64,000 nt of DNA, from assembly GCA_018857735.1 (NCBI GenBank), contig JABMCL010000852.1:107501-171500 (forward strand), given 5' to 3'. The notes beneath the pieces are model-generated. The model saw nothing but the letters and a program-made list of their open reading frames with translations. It was not told where the DNA came from and made no database searches. Positions 56,701-63,908 of this stretch are shown here, piece by piece. The stretch is from Alviniconcha marisindica. Taxonomy: Eukaryota > Mollusca > Gastropoda > Provannidae. The position numbers were made by a program, and so were the translations under genes. Position 1 is the stretch's first letter; each line of letters opens with the position of its first letter.

Positions 56701-59700
56701 CAACACCGTTCATTTTGTGTACGATGCAGGGAAAGAATCACATACAAAGATGGTGAAAAAGAAAGGGGGTCAACCCGTTTAACACAGGTATCTTGTGTGT
56801 CTCTTGCTTTGGACCCCCCATTTGGAATTCACTCCCACAAGACCTTAAAACACTGCTCAACCCTGTCATCTTTTAAAGCCAAACTGAAAACCTTCCTCTT
56901 CTCACAGTATTTCCATCCTAACTAATATCAGGACCCAATATCAGTCATTGTGTGTGTGTTTGTAGTGCGTTTCTTGTTTGTTTGTTTTCTGTATGTTTTG
57001 TTTTTTGTATACTTTATGTAAATTGTTTGGTAGGACTATGCTCCACATGTGTATAGAATATCATATTTGGGTTAATGTGTATCGTGTGAGCGCTCAGGGC
57101 GTTGATGAACGCATGATAAATGTACATTGTTATTATTATTGGGTGCGCATGCTCTGACCGTTGGTGTGTTGCGCTGTTGCAGGAAGAAGGCCTACATCGA
57201 GTTGGGGAGCGTGGAGGATGTGAGGCAAGCCGTGCGCACCCTGAACCAGACCATGTTCCAAGGGTTGAAGCTGAAGGTGGACGTGCCCTTCAATATGCCC
57301 AGGCTGCGAGAGGCCGTGCTGGGGTGTGACAGAGTTCCGGCTGCCACTGGGGGTGAATTAGTTAGTTACTCAATGCTTGACCCACTGCTATCTGTGAGAG
57401 GCCATGCTGGGGTGTGACAGAGTTCCGGCCGCCACTGGGGTGAGTTAGTTACTCAATGCTTGACCCACAGCTGTCTGTGAGAGGCCGTGCTGGGGTGTGA
57501 CAGAGTTCCGGCCGCCACTGGGGTGAGTTAGTTACTCAATGCTTGACCCACAGCTGTCTGTGAGAGGCCGTGCTGGGGTGTGACAGAGTTCCGGCCACCA
57601 CTGGGGTGAGTTAGTTACTCAATTTCTTGACCCACAGCGTCTGTGAGAGGCCGTGCTGGGGTGTGACAGAGTTCCAGGGCCCCCACTGGGGGGAGGTTTG
57701 TTACTCAATGCTTGACCCACAGCTATCTGTGAGAGGCCGTGCTGGGGTGTGACAGAGTTCCAGGGCCCCCACTGGGGGGGGAGTTAGTTACTCATTTCTT
57801 GACCCACAGCGATCTGTGAGAGGCCGTGCTGGGGTGTGACAGAGTTCCAGCCGCCACTGGGGGGAGGTAGTTACTCAATGCTTGATCCACAGCTATCTGT
57901 GAGAGGCCGTGCTGGGGTGTGACAGAGTTCCAGCCGCCACTGGGGGTGAGTTAGTTAGTTACTCGATGCTTGACCCACAGTGATCTGTGAGAGGCCGTGC
58001 TGGGGTGTGACAGAGTTCCGGCCGCCACTGGGGGTGAGTTAGTTACTCGATGCTTGACCCACAGCTATCTGTGAGAGGCCATGCTGGGGTGTGTCCGGCC
58101 ATCACTGGGGTGAGTTACTTGCTTAGTTACTGGGTGTTTGACCCCCGGCTGTAGGTTTTGATGGGATGAAACAGAAGAAAAACAAAGAAACTGGCAAACC
58201 AACATTGTCCCGGCTTAAAAAATATATTCTTCATCAAAGTTTTGCATAACCATCCTCAGCATTATGCAAAATATCGGGACAAAATGAAATTCCTCAAACT
58301 GCAAGTAAAACTTGTATTTATTGTTCATAACATACATTTCGTTTCTTTTTACTGAAGAGGATGAGTGGAGGGGGGAAAGCGGCTGAATGAATCAAAAGTG
58401 ACGGCACTAAATGAAGCACTTACAGCTGTATTCTGGCCTATCTCAGTCTTGAAAGAGAGAGGCCTACATAGTTCTAGTTTCTCAACAGAGGGGACCTTCA
58501 TTTCAGCTTCTACAGTGCCCACTTTAGGAGCCATTGGAGGTACGTGCATGCAGCAGCAGAATGTGTAACTCCCCCCACCCCTCCACCCCACCCCCCCAAA
58601 AATAGGACTCATCAAGAAAAGTTTACACACAGTGAGTTTTTCATTCAGACATGCTGTTGCAAAAGATAAAAAGATCAAGCTTGAAATACATGGACTGAAA
58701 ATGTGTATTGTAAAACCGTTAGCTGCTGGCTTTTAAGTGTTATATCCTTAAAGCTGTTTTGAATGAGCTTGAAAGTTATTGTTAGCATCTTTGAATGTTG
58801 AACGAAACCTCTTTATTACAAATACAACGGTTTGGCTTAGTGGAACGTGTTACCAGTCCCATTGGCTGACAGCATTTGCATTTAGACCTTTGTCTATCAG
58901 GTGCTATTACGCTGTCCGAGATCCTGAAGATGAGAGGCAGCTGCTTGCAGATCCTCCATACTCCAGAGATTTCCTTGAACCTCGGCCAGCAGATTGAGGT
59001 GCTCGTCACCACGGTGATCTCGGACAACTTCTTCTGGGGCCAGATTGTGGAAATGGTGAGAAGCTTCACATCTGCCGCTGTGTGAATACATAGTTTGTGT
59101 GGATTTTGTTGTACATTCAGGTGGCACGTCAGCCAAGTTTATGCTTGCTGAAGTGTCCTTATTCGAGTTATTGTCTGGGAAGAGACTGGTTTTGATTTGG
59201 TGCCATGGAACTTTCTTGTGGCTTGAGACAGAAAAATCTGAAACAAAATTGCCTGATACTGCTAGTATTCAGAAGGGGGAAAAAAAGTCAAAACACAGAA
59301 AAGGTTCAGAAGAAAATCTTTTGAACGGGACAATCTAAAATAGCATTTTAAGGATTTATTCTTCAAACATATGAATAAAGATAAGATCACTATGGACAGC
59401 TTGTTGTTGGTCTTGTACCTGCATGACAGACAATTCACGTTAACAGTTCTCATAATAAGCATACCAGTTAGACTTGTGGGATATCACCCTGACTTTCTGT
59501 TACGGAAACCGTTGTTGCGATGGAGTTTGTGTAAGGAGAGGTCCACTGTGCCAGTTTCATGCTAATGATATACTGCTATCATGTAACGGTGAATTCAAAG
59601 CCTATGGACTGTTTACTCTGCCTGTCTGGCAGGAGTTTGTTCATGTCCTTTGAATTGCTTACTACTAATTGCTTAATTACTTATTGCTGGGTAGCTTCTG

Positions 59701-62700
59701 TCCGTGATTTTGCTCTGCGCATTTTTTGTTGTTGTTTTTGTCCCTGGGGAGCACAGGTGTTTATGGTTGCAACATAAGATAGTCTGTCAGCTACAGTACA
59801 TGTGCTAGTTTGTTGTCATGCATTATGAGGCAGGTTCTGTGGTGTGTGAGCTGACACTTCACTTTCCGAAAATGAAACTGGGGAAAAGTTGTTGGTTGGT
59901 TTGTGTGTATGTGTTTAAATTCTGATTCCAACTGGAGGAGAAAAATACAGAAAACCTGTAAGCTGCAGAGAATAACTTGCAGTGTTGCACTGTGCTGCTT
60001 TCAGCACTCCATGCAGCAGCTGAGGAAGATCTCTGACCGGCTGAATGAGCCTCGGGAAAACCTGGAGGTGGCCAACGGACCAGGGCGGTGCATGGCCATT
60101 TTTCAAGGAGACGGCAATTGGTACAGGTGTGTAGCTGCCGTAGAGTGTTGGGGGGAAGGGGGGGGGCAATTCACCTGAACAGACCATTCTTTCAGTAGCT
60201 TGCTTCACGTGACTAGTGAGAAACAAAAGATGTTTCTCAGAAATGCTTTTTTGTTGTTAAATATTTTACCTTTTTGTGTATAATCCATAATAATTTATAA
60301 TTTGTGTATAATTCTTTTGATTTGACACTTTAGTTGTGTGGACATGATTGTGAGCATTGTGCTTTTAGCCAATTTACTGTACATTTAAAGATGAGTTTCC
60401 TGTCAGGGCAAAACATCCGTTACATCAGTGTTAGTGTTGTCTTTGAGGCTCTTTAACTGTTTAAGTAATGTCTGAAACTGCTTAATGGCCACTCAAGCTT
60501 TACACAGTTATACCATTTGGGCAACTTTGACCCATTCTGAAGGCCGTGGGTGAGTAAAAATCACAATGAAAGTTTATTAAGATTTCCCATTTTGAACAGC
60601 CAAGCAAGCATTTTTTCCAAGTAAGTGGTCTGGAGAGGGGTGAGCAAGGGGACTGGAGAATTTGGGGCACCTTTCTGTATCACAGCTCTGAGAAGAGAGT
60701 TGTTTGTTGCAGGGCATGGGTGATGTGCAGCAGCCACCCGTCAGACCTGGTGCGGGTGTTCTACCTGGACTACGGCAACACGGCGGCCATCCCCTGGAGC
60801 CACACCGCCAAGGCCTCAGAGCGCTGGCTCTGGGAGCTTCAGCCTATGGCCATTCCCTTCACACTTGCTGGTCAGTGTCCCGGTGGTCATGTTGCTGACA
60901 GACCTGTTTCATGCCAGAACTGTTTAACTCTTAAGTGTTGTTTTGTAGCTTGAAAAAGGGGCTTACCCTGCAGATTTGCTTGTTGTTTTTGTCATAAAAA
61001 AAATAGCTTGCTTGTTTTTTTAACCTTTTATGTCAGAGATAACTTTTCTTAGAGCTGGGTGGTGGGGCGGAGCTGGCACCTCCATCTAACACTGTCCAGT
61101 GTCATACAGTAGATGATTTTGATTTGCACCATGTGTTTTATATACATTGTCATTTGCCAAGTACATTTCATTGGGCAGGTTTGAGCCACATAAAATTCAT
61201 TTACGGAGAGACAGGTCAAGCAACTGGAGACTTATAGAACTTATAGAGACTTATGGAACTGACAATTGTACGCTCATTTGCACAGCACAGGAGAGAACAG
61301 GAACAGCAGTGGGAGATGACAATGGTGTATTTATTGTACATTGCTGTAGAGACACAGCAGTATTATTGCACGGTTTTAAACGTCGTGCATTTGATGGCAG
61401 AGCCAGGTGAACAACCTGAAGTCCAGAGAGCTGAGTCATCTGATGGTGGAGGTCAACGCCCTCGGCAGCCTGGATGAGGTGAGTTGTTGTCCAGCGCCTC
61501 AGTGCAGCAGACCTCATGTTGGGGCAGTGCTGCTGGCTACAAGTGGCTGTCCGGACATTGATGAAAGCTTTCTGTTAAAGTGTTGTCAGACACAGGAACA
61601 TCAGTCACTGTGTTTGACGTTTAGCATGCTTCGAGTGTTAGGCTGATCGCAGTTGGTAAACATAATAAAAAAAATTAGCACTTCATTGTCTCTCGCTGAA
61701 AATTCAGGTCACTTTACCTGGGTACGGCACAGCAGCTGCAAGAGCAGCGCTACCCATTCCTATCGGTGTGTGCAGTAGTTTTGTGTGTCCGGACAGCGGT
61801 ATGGCTGCCAATGTTTGGGGGTTATAACGTGCACACATGCTGATGCATGCGATTGCACAAGGGGGCTGTAAAGACACCTTAAGAGAGTCTACAGTGCAAG
61901 TTGACTGGGAGAAAAATCCCTTGCCACAACAGACTTTGTTTCACTTCAGTGAGACAACACATAACATCAGCAAACCCACTGAGACTGAGAGCCACCTTTA
62001 TAAAAATGCATATCAGCAAGGTTTATGCAGTCCAGTCGTTTCAGTTGTTGCTGTCCATGCAAGAATGCAGTCAGCAAGGATCAGCGCAGCCCTGTTATTT
62101 GTTACGTCTTACTGTCACATACAAAATGCAGCCAGCAAGGATTGCGCATTCATGTTACTTTTTCCTATTGCACAAAAATGTCATGTAGACAACAGGGATC
62201 CTGCAGCCCTGTTTTTCCTGTCACACAAAAATGTAGACATCAGGGATTATGCAGCCCTGTCATTTTTTACCAGATACGTGTAAAACATACTGCATTTCAT
62301 GTAAAATATACTGGATGAGAAAAGTAAAATTGTTTATCATCCAAATCAGTTTTTAACTGACCAGGTTCAGACTTCTCCCAGTTGTTTCATACACGAACAA
62401 GGCCTCGCCTTACCAGTTTCAATTTGCACATAATGATAATAATAAAGAGGATTTTGAGAGCACCCATCTACCACACAAAGTGGGAGCACAGGGCGCTTTA
62501 CAATAACACAACAACACACACTCACAACGCATTCATGCTAGTTTCAGTTGCTTTGACCACGTTCACATCTGGAGAGATGGCAAGATGTGTGCCTGTTTTG
62601 AGAATTGAATGCTTGTTGACCAGACTTTGCTTTTGTGTGTTACATTTGGTGAGGGTGTAGCTCAGTTCTGACTTATAAGCCAAGCACAGTACTGACACCG

Positions 62701-63908
62701 GTACAAGTCCCGTGTGCGGCAAGGGATTTTTCTTCCAGTCGGCTTCAGTGCAGACTCTTACAGTGCCCGCACAATCCCCACGTGCATTAACATGCATCAA
62801 AGTCTGAGTGAACATTAAAAAGCCCCACACCATTGTTTGGACACACAAAAATACAGCACACACGGCTAGGAATGGGTAGCACTGCTCTTGCAACTGCTAT
62901 GCCTTACGCTGGTAAGGTGACCTGAATTTCCTGCAAGGAACAATGAAGTACTTTAAATTTTGAAAAAGTATATGTTTGTTTGACACAGTTATCTTTTCTG
63001 TCTGCCCCCTTGCCTCCCCCCCCATTTTATTTTTATTTTTAAAGTATGTTTGTTTGACACGGTTAACTTTGCTTTTTGCCCCTCTGTCCCCCCCTCCCCC
63101 AGCCCAGTGATGTGGGAGGCGCTGAGTGACGGCTTGTGTTGTCGTGCTGTTTGCCCCTCCCCCAGCCCAGTGATGTGGGAGGCGCTGAGTGACGGCTTGT
63201 GTTGTCATGCTGTTTGCCCCTCCCCCAGCCCAGTGATGTGGGAGGCGCTGAGTGACGGCTTGTGTTGTCGTGCTGTTTGCCCCTCCCCCAGCCCAGTGAT
63301 GTGGGAGGCGCTGAGTGACGGCTTGTGTTGTCGTGCTGTTTGCCCCTCCCCCAGCCCAGTGATGTGGGAGGCGCTGAGTGACGGCTTGTGTGTCTGCTGT
63401 TTGCCCCTACCATTGGGGGGAACTGGTTTTGTGCTGTTTGCCCCTCCCCCAGCCCAGTGATGTGGGAGGCGCTGAGTGACGGCTTGTGTTGTCTGCTGTT
63501 TGCCCCTCAGCCCAGTGATGTGGGAGGCGCTGAGTGACGGGTGTTGTGTGTGTTTGCCCTACCTGATAGGGGTGAGGACGGGGTTGTTGCCCCTCCCCCA
63601 GCCCAGTGATTGGGGGGAGGACGGCGTTGGTTGTTGCCTCCCGCCCGTGATGTGGAGGCGCTGAGTGACGGGGTCATGCTTTGCCCTACCCATGTGGGAG
63701 GCGCTGAGTGACGGCTTGTGGTGTCATGCTGTTTGCCCCTCTGCCTGACCCCCCTGACCCTCCCCCAGCCCAGTGATGTGGGAGGCACTGAGTGATGGCT
63801 TGTGTTGTCATGCTGTTTCAGGGCAACATGGTGGTGGTGAAGGTCACCTCCCTGGTTCCCAACCTGAAGGAAACGGTGGCCGCCATCGGACAGACCATCA
63901 TCATGTAG
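44147..63908 (+). CDS. TDRD10-like: LOTUS-RRM-RRM-RRM-Tudor protein, TDRD10-like (multi-exon gene)
   Basis: Gene-level entry; exons follow. Joining 18 exons gives about 798 residues. Residues 1-80: LOTUS/OST-HTH domain (NVRAVLLSKVGGIYLDRFLE, FNNIEAFIRSIPDAAR, MKVFGVPLP). Residues 108-180: Gly/Pro-rich 11-residue repeats. RRM1, about 202-270 (VYSLCFP; WIFVRYYN). Basic KKPKKRKKK at about 296-304, nuclear-signal-like. RRM2, about 312-392 (YRVYCGNL; FGYLLLKNRENAERL). MPGLE repeats, 423-460. RRM3, about 489-565 (TILVTNF; KKAYIELGSVEDVRQA). Then VLVTTVISDNFFWGQIVEM and a Tudor core with RCMAIFQGDGNWYRAWV and VFYLDYGN, about 615-798. LOTUS domains bind RNA G-quadruplexes or Vasa, and Tudor domains bind methylarginine in Piwi-type germ granules, so an RNA-granule role is likely by inference. 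From RRM3 onward it resembles vertebrate TDRD10, which lacks LOTUS and the other RRMs. Confidence 0.88.
44688..44815 (+). CDS. TDRD10-like: LOTUS-RRM-Tudor exon 2
   Basis: Acceptor tgtgtatttcag, donor gtgaga. Encodes MEYSVKDNRMKVFGVPLPNP, the closing beta hairpin of the LOTUS domain, then a Pro-rich linker ending YMGRFE. Leaves one base. Confidence 0.88.
44816..46670 (+). other. Intron with poly-C tract and minisatellite
   Basis: Contains a 20-base poly-C tract at 45693-45712, a GT run at 45236-45251, and at its 3' end the minisatellite listed separately. Confidence 0.6.
46122..46670 (+). repeat. Minisatellite whose units carry a splice acceptor
   Basis: About ten units of roughly 50-55 bases. 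Each contains tcttgcttttctggcagaag then gtgccagtg and ttatttcaacttgctg. The block cttgcttttctggcag has the form of a strong 3' splice site (pyrimidine tract plus CAG). The last, degenerate unit ends ttttctgactgaag, and the next base is the start of exon 3. Confidence 0.9.
46671..47002 (+). CDS. TDRD10-like: LOTUS-RRM-Tudor exon 3 (Gly/Pro repeats, start of RRM1)
   Basis: Placed after ctgactgaag; phase 1 fits exon 2 directly (RFEGMPGRPWADGPRPG). About five 33-base coding units give the 11-residue repeat GPWADGPRPGG, then GPGPGPGPGFGHNVFTGEE and the first RRM strand GVYSLCFPACNRPDVIG. The upstream frame is open back to 46310 through the minisatellite, so an earlier repeat-unit acceptor would also be in frame. 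Donor gtaggt. Confidence 0.8.
47356..47378 (+). repeat. 23-base poly-G tract
   Basis: Uninterrupted G run in the intron between exons 3 and 4; length may be unreliable in the assembly. Confidence 0.95.
47552..47610 (+). CDS. TDRD10-like: LOTUS-RRM-Tudor exon 4 (RRM1 helix 1)
   Basis: Acceptor gttctcattttcag, donor gtgaga. Encodes TLRDMFSLAGKVFEVNETPR, helix 1 and strand 2 of RRM1. Two bases of Arg carry over. Confidence 0.9.
47704..47774 (+). repeat. CT microsatellite
   Basis: CT run of about 70 bases, flanked on both sides by tttttgttgcatcc, so the flank is duplicated too. Confidence 0.95.
47975..48174 (+). CDS. TDRD10-like: LOTUS-RRM-Tudor exon 5 (RRM1 RNP1, basic segment)
   Basis: Acceptor ttggtttgcag, donor gtaggc. 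Encodes WIFVRYYNPQSVHRAFRMFA (RNP1 and helix 2), HLGLRLATLNPN, then a linker ending PKKPKKRKK, a plausible nuclear localisation signal. Leaves one base. Confidence 0.9.
48524..48546 (+). repeat. 23-base poly-G tract
   Basis: Second long G run, in the next intron. Confidence 0.95.
48688..48758 (+). CDS. TDRD10-like: LOTUS-RRM-Tudor exon 6 (RRM2 RNP2)
   Basis: Acceptor ccaaattttcag, donor gtaagt. Encodes THKDGPSYRVYCGNLDPAVK then YTF; YRVYCGNL is a typical RNP2 strand. The frame is fixed by the one base left from exon 5. Confidence 0.88.
48840..49975 (+). repeat. CT-rich minisatellite array filling an intron
   Basis: About 1.1 kb of variable units combining ctctctccctgctcccctct, ctgtccctgaccctctgtcc and ctctttatctccctg. 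Every open frame across it is repetitive and not a gene. Confidence 0.92.
50093..50181 (+). CDS. TDRD10-like: LOTUS-RRM-Tudor exon 7 (RRM2)
   Basis: Acceptor attttctttgcag, donor gtgagt. Encodes DMFRNLFKNYPIGWVTIKTG and KPREGEAPK, helix 1 and strand 2 of RRM2. Two bases remain for Leu. Confidence 0.9.
50376..50465 (+). repeat. Short interspersed repeat, copy 1
   Basis: aaagaggattgctagagcac then ccatctaccacacaagg and cactttacaataacac; repeated at 62428-62520. Both copies run into CA-rich sequence. Confidence 0.75.
50625..50728 (+). CDS. TDRD10-like: LOTUS-RRM-Tudor exon 8 (RRM2 RNP1 and C-terminal half)
   Basis: Acceptor gttggtttcag, donor gtaaat. Encodes LFGYLLLKNRENAERLCEEY and NGYVWMGRKLVLEVK, completing RRM2. 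Leaves one base. Confidence 0.92.
51237..51289 (+). CDS. TDRD10-like: LOTUS-RRM-Tudor exon 9 (linker)
   Basis: Acceptor tttttccaaacag after a T tract, donor gtaagt. Encodes EKQTDLAKRMASSGNDTD, a polar linker between RRM2 and the MPGLE repeats. Confidence 0.82.
51290..52036 (+). other. Intron, nothing recognised
   Basis: 747 bases. A minus-strand frame at 51701-51459 (80 codons, several Cys) has no recognised motif and is not called. Confidence 0.45.
52037..52312 (+). CDS. TDRD10-like: LOTUS-RRM-Tudor exon 10 (MPGLE repeats, start of RRM3)
   Basis: Acceptor gctttatctcccag, donor gtgtgt, 92 codons. Encodes SSVPDLQEGHGD, then six MPGLE units with Ser or Pro following, then VPGLRDIHIQLNADHSQ and PTILVTNFRDDVSE (RNP2 of RRM3). 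Confidence 0.9.
52072..52210 (+). repeat. 21-base coding tandem repeat (MPGLE)
   Basis: Units of atgccaggcctggagccg type encode (D/V/A/T)MPGLE(P/S). Six full copies and one partial, frame preserved. Confidence 0.92.
52999..53055 (+). repeat. Dispersed ACTT-tail repeat copy
   Basis: gccctgatataactatactg then gttgactgggcgtaaaatgc and ttacttacttact. Other copies: 12404-12459 and 31112-31167 (same orientation), 22748-22792 and 23355-23414 (reverse), and a fragment at 43826-43856. Class unknown. Confidence 0.8.
53443..53940 (+). repeat. Dispersed repeat block, copy 2, interrupted
   Basis: gcagtggggtactgaggcat, then ctgttgagaacccagagcca, then after about 345 unrelated bases aaagcctggagtaagtcggg. 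Same order as at 13190-13335, where the last two blocks are adjacent, so about 53540-53885 is a later insertion. The inserted part contains gtatagagcgcttacacc and a CA tract. Confidence 0.65.
54361..54715 (+). repeat. Tandem repeat, about 122-base unit, three copies
   Basis: Units start near 54374, 54496 and 54618 with ccgctgtggaaactgaatga and contain tgtgcagtattgtccatgag. Non-coding, intronic. Confidence 0.88.
54752..54925 (+). repeat. Two-copy repeat, about 97-base unit
   Basis: ttatgaaattgtaccactgt and aaatggacccaccttactgg recur about 97 bases later with few changes. Confidence 0.8.
55204..55274 (+). CDS. TDRD10-like: LOTUS-RRM-Tudor exon 11 (RRM3)
   Basis: Acceptor ttcctctccag, donor gtaagt. 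Encodes QGLMAFFAEYHPRNIRLAPT then LNGR, helix 1 and strand 2 of RRM3. Two bases of Arg remain. Confidence 0.9.
55931..56174 (-). mobile_element. SINE fragment, second copy, lacking the tRNA head
   Basis: tgattgattgatgatcactt to agccacatatgtaagg matches the tail-side half of the SINE at 4965-5446, in the same orientation. The tRNA-like part is missing, so it is 5'-truncated. Confidence 0.82.
56800..57140 (+). mobile_element. 3' end of a non-LTR retrotransposon (LINE)
   Basis: Coding remnant HCSTLSSFKAKLKTFLFSQY then a stop, preceded in a shifted frame by W-T-P-H-L-E-F. This pattern (LWNSLP..L......FK..LKTFLF) is the usual end of animal L2/CR1-type reverse transcriptase ORFs. A 3' UTR follows with gtgagcgctcagggcgttga, ending in a ttattattatt tail. 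5'-truncated and shifted, inactive. Confidence 0.65.
57183..57352 (+). CDS. TDRD10-like: LOTUS-RRM-Tudor exon 12 (RRM3 RNP1)
   Basis: Acceptor gcgctgttgcag, donor gtgaat. Encodes RKKAYIELGSVEDVRQAVRT then LNQTMFQGLKLKVDVPFNMP and REAVLGCDRVPAATG. The last 44 bases of the exon and its donor are the first unit of the following tandem array. Leaves one base, matching exon 13. Confidence 0.85.
57309..58110 (+). repeat. Tandem array made of an exon end plus its 5' splice site
   Basis: About ten units of 80-90 bases: gagaggccgtgctggggtgt, gacagagttccggccgccac, tgggggtgagttagttactc, and cttgacccacagctatctgt. Unit 1 is the real exon 12 end with its donor. Later units copy the exon end, the gtgagt donor and a gacccacag acceptor-like site. 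Confidence 0.93.
58111..58900 (+). other. Rest of intron 12, nothing recognised
   Basis: About 790 bases after the array. C-rich patch at 58568-58600. No element identified. Confidence 0.45.
58901..59055 (+). CDS. TDRD10-like: LOTUS-RRM-Tudor exon 13 (region before Tudor)
   Basis: Acceptor tttgtctatcag, donor gtgaga. Encodes GAITLSEILKMRGSCLQILH, then a segment ending VLVTTVISDNFFWGQIVEM. The V-T-x-I...FFW motif is the same as in the TDRD10 segment before its Tudor core. Confidence 0.9.
59056..60004 (+). other. Intron, nothing recognised
   Basis: 949 bases between exons 13 and 14. No mobile element or conserved frame identified. Confidence 0.45.
60005..60126 (+). CDS. TDRD10-like: LOTUS-RRM-Tudor exon 14 (Tudor, first half)
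   Basis: Acceptor tgctgctttcag, donor gtgtgt. Encodes HSMQQLRKISDRLNEPRENL and GPGRCMAIFQGDGNWYR. The C-x-A-x-F-x-x-D-x-x-W-Y-R pattern is the classic opening of an extended Tudor domain. Confidence 0.93.
60713..60870 (+). CDS. TDRD10-like: LOTUS-RRM-Tudor exon 15 (Tudor, second half)
   Basis: Acceptor tttgttgcag, donor gtcagt. Encodes RAWVMCSSHPSDLVRVFYLD then YGNTAAIPWSHT and LWELQPMAIPFTLA. FYLDYGN supplies the aromatic-cage region expected for methylarginine binding. Leaves one base. Confidence 0.93.
61053..61108 (+). CDS. TDRD10-like: LOTUS-RRM-Tudor possible exon 16
   Basis: 56 bases between taacttttcttag and gtagat. It encodes ELGGGAELAPPSNTVQCHT, is GC-rich like neighbouring exons, and is the only piece I found that converts the phase-1 end of exon 15 into the phase-0 start of exon 17. 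The donor is weak, so this is tentative. Confidence 0.42.
61407..61478 (+). CDS. TDRD10-like: LOTUS-RRM-Tudor exon 17
   Basis: Exactly 24 codons: VNNLKSRELSHLMVEVNALG and SLDE, donor gtgagt. Frame chosen because it is GC3-rich and joins the last exon in phase; the other frame stops at once. An upstream acceptor at 61399-61400 would add S-Q. Confidence 0.72.
61690..61930 (-). repeat. Dispersed element, copy B, inverted relative to copy C
   Basis: Reverse complement of the blocks at 62695-62950 (attcaggtcactttacctgg, cagctgcaagagcagcgcta, gggagaaaaatcccttgcc). Together they form an inverted pair within one intron. Confidence 0.7.
61995..62270 (+). repeat. Degenerate tandem repeat, about 55-base unit
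   Basis: Recurring (c)agcaaggatt...gcagccctgttatttt...cacacaaaaatg blocks, about five copies, well diverged. Confidence 0.65.
62428..62520 (+). repeat. Short interspersed repeat, copy 2
   Basis: Matches 50376-50465: gagagcacccatctaccaca then gcgctttacaataacac. Confidence 0.75.
62695..62950 (+). repeat. Dispersed element, copy C
   Basis: gtgtgcggcaagggattttt, tcggcttcagtgcagactct, aaaagccccacaccattg, tgggtagcactgctcttgca, taaggtgacctgaatttcct. Same order as copy A at 42935-43300. Confidence 0.7.
63085..63815 (+). repeat. 63-base minisatellite carrying an acceptor-like site, next to the last exon
   Basis: About ten units, first ones nearly perfect, later ones shortened and rearranged: agcccagtgatgtgggaggc, gctgagtgacggcttgtgtt, gtcgtgctgtttgcccctcc, cccc. 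Each contains tgtttgcccctcccccag, a strong acceptor-like string. The final unit changes to tgctgtttcag, which is the real acceptor of the last exon. Confidence 0.93.
63822..63908 (+). CDS. TDRD10-like: LOTUS-RRM-Tudor exon 18 (last, stop codon)
   Basis: Acceptor tgctgtttcag. Encodes GNMVVVKVTSLVPNLKETVA and AIGQTIIM, then TAG at 63906-63908. Phase agrees with exon 17. The 92 bases after it are the start of the 3' UTR; no polyadenylation signal is seen before the window ends. Confidence 0.78.
   Translation, partial: GNMVVVKVTSLVPNLKETVAAIGQTIIM

Noticed and set aside
56243..56782. 179-codon plus-strand open frame in the intron before exon 12
   Set aside because: No known motif, ends in a poly-Pro run from a C tract, lies between a SINE and a LINE remnant. 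It may be unannotated element sequence, but I cannot support a gene.
61709..61768. Candidate exon after gaaaattcag reading VTLPGYGTAAARAALPIPI
   Set aside because: The same sequence recurs at 62862-62940 (inverted) and 43220-43290, so it is part of a dispersed element.
63085..63815. CRISPR-like regular repeat array
   Set aside because: Units are contiguous with no unique spacers, in an animal intron; it is a minisatellite.
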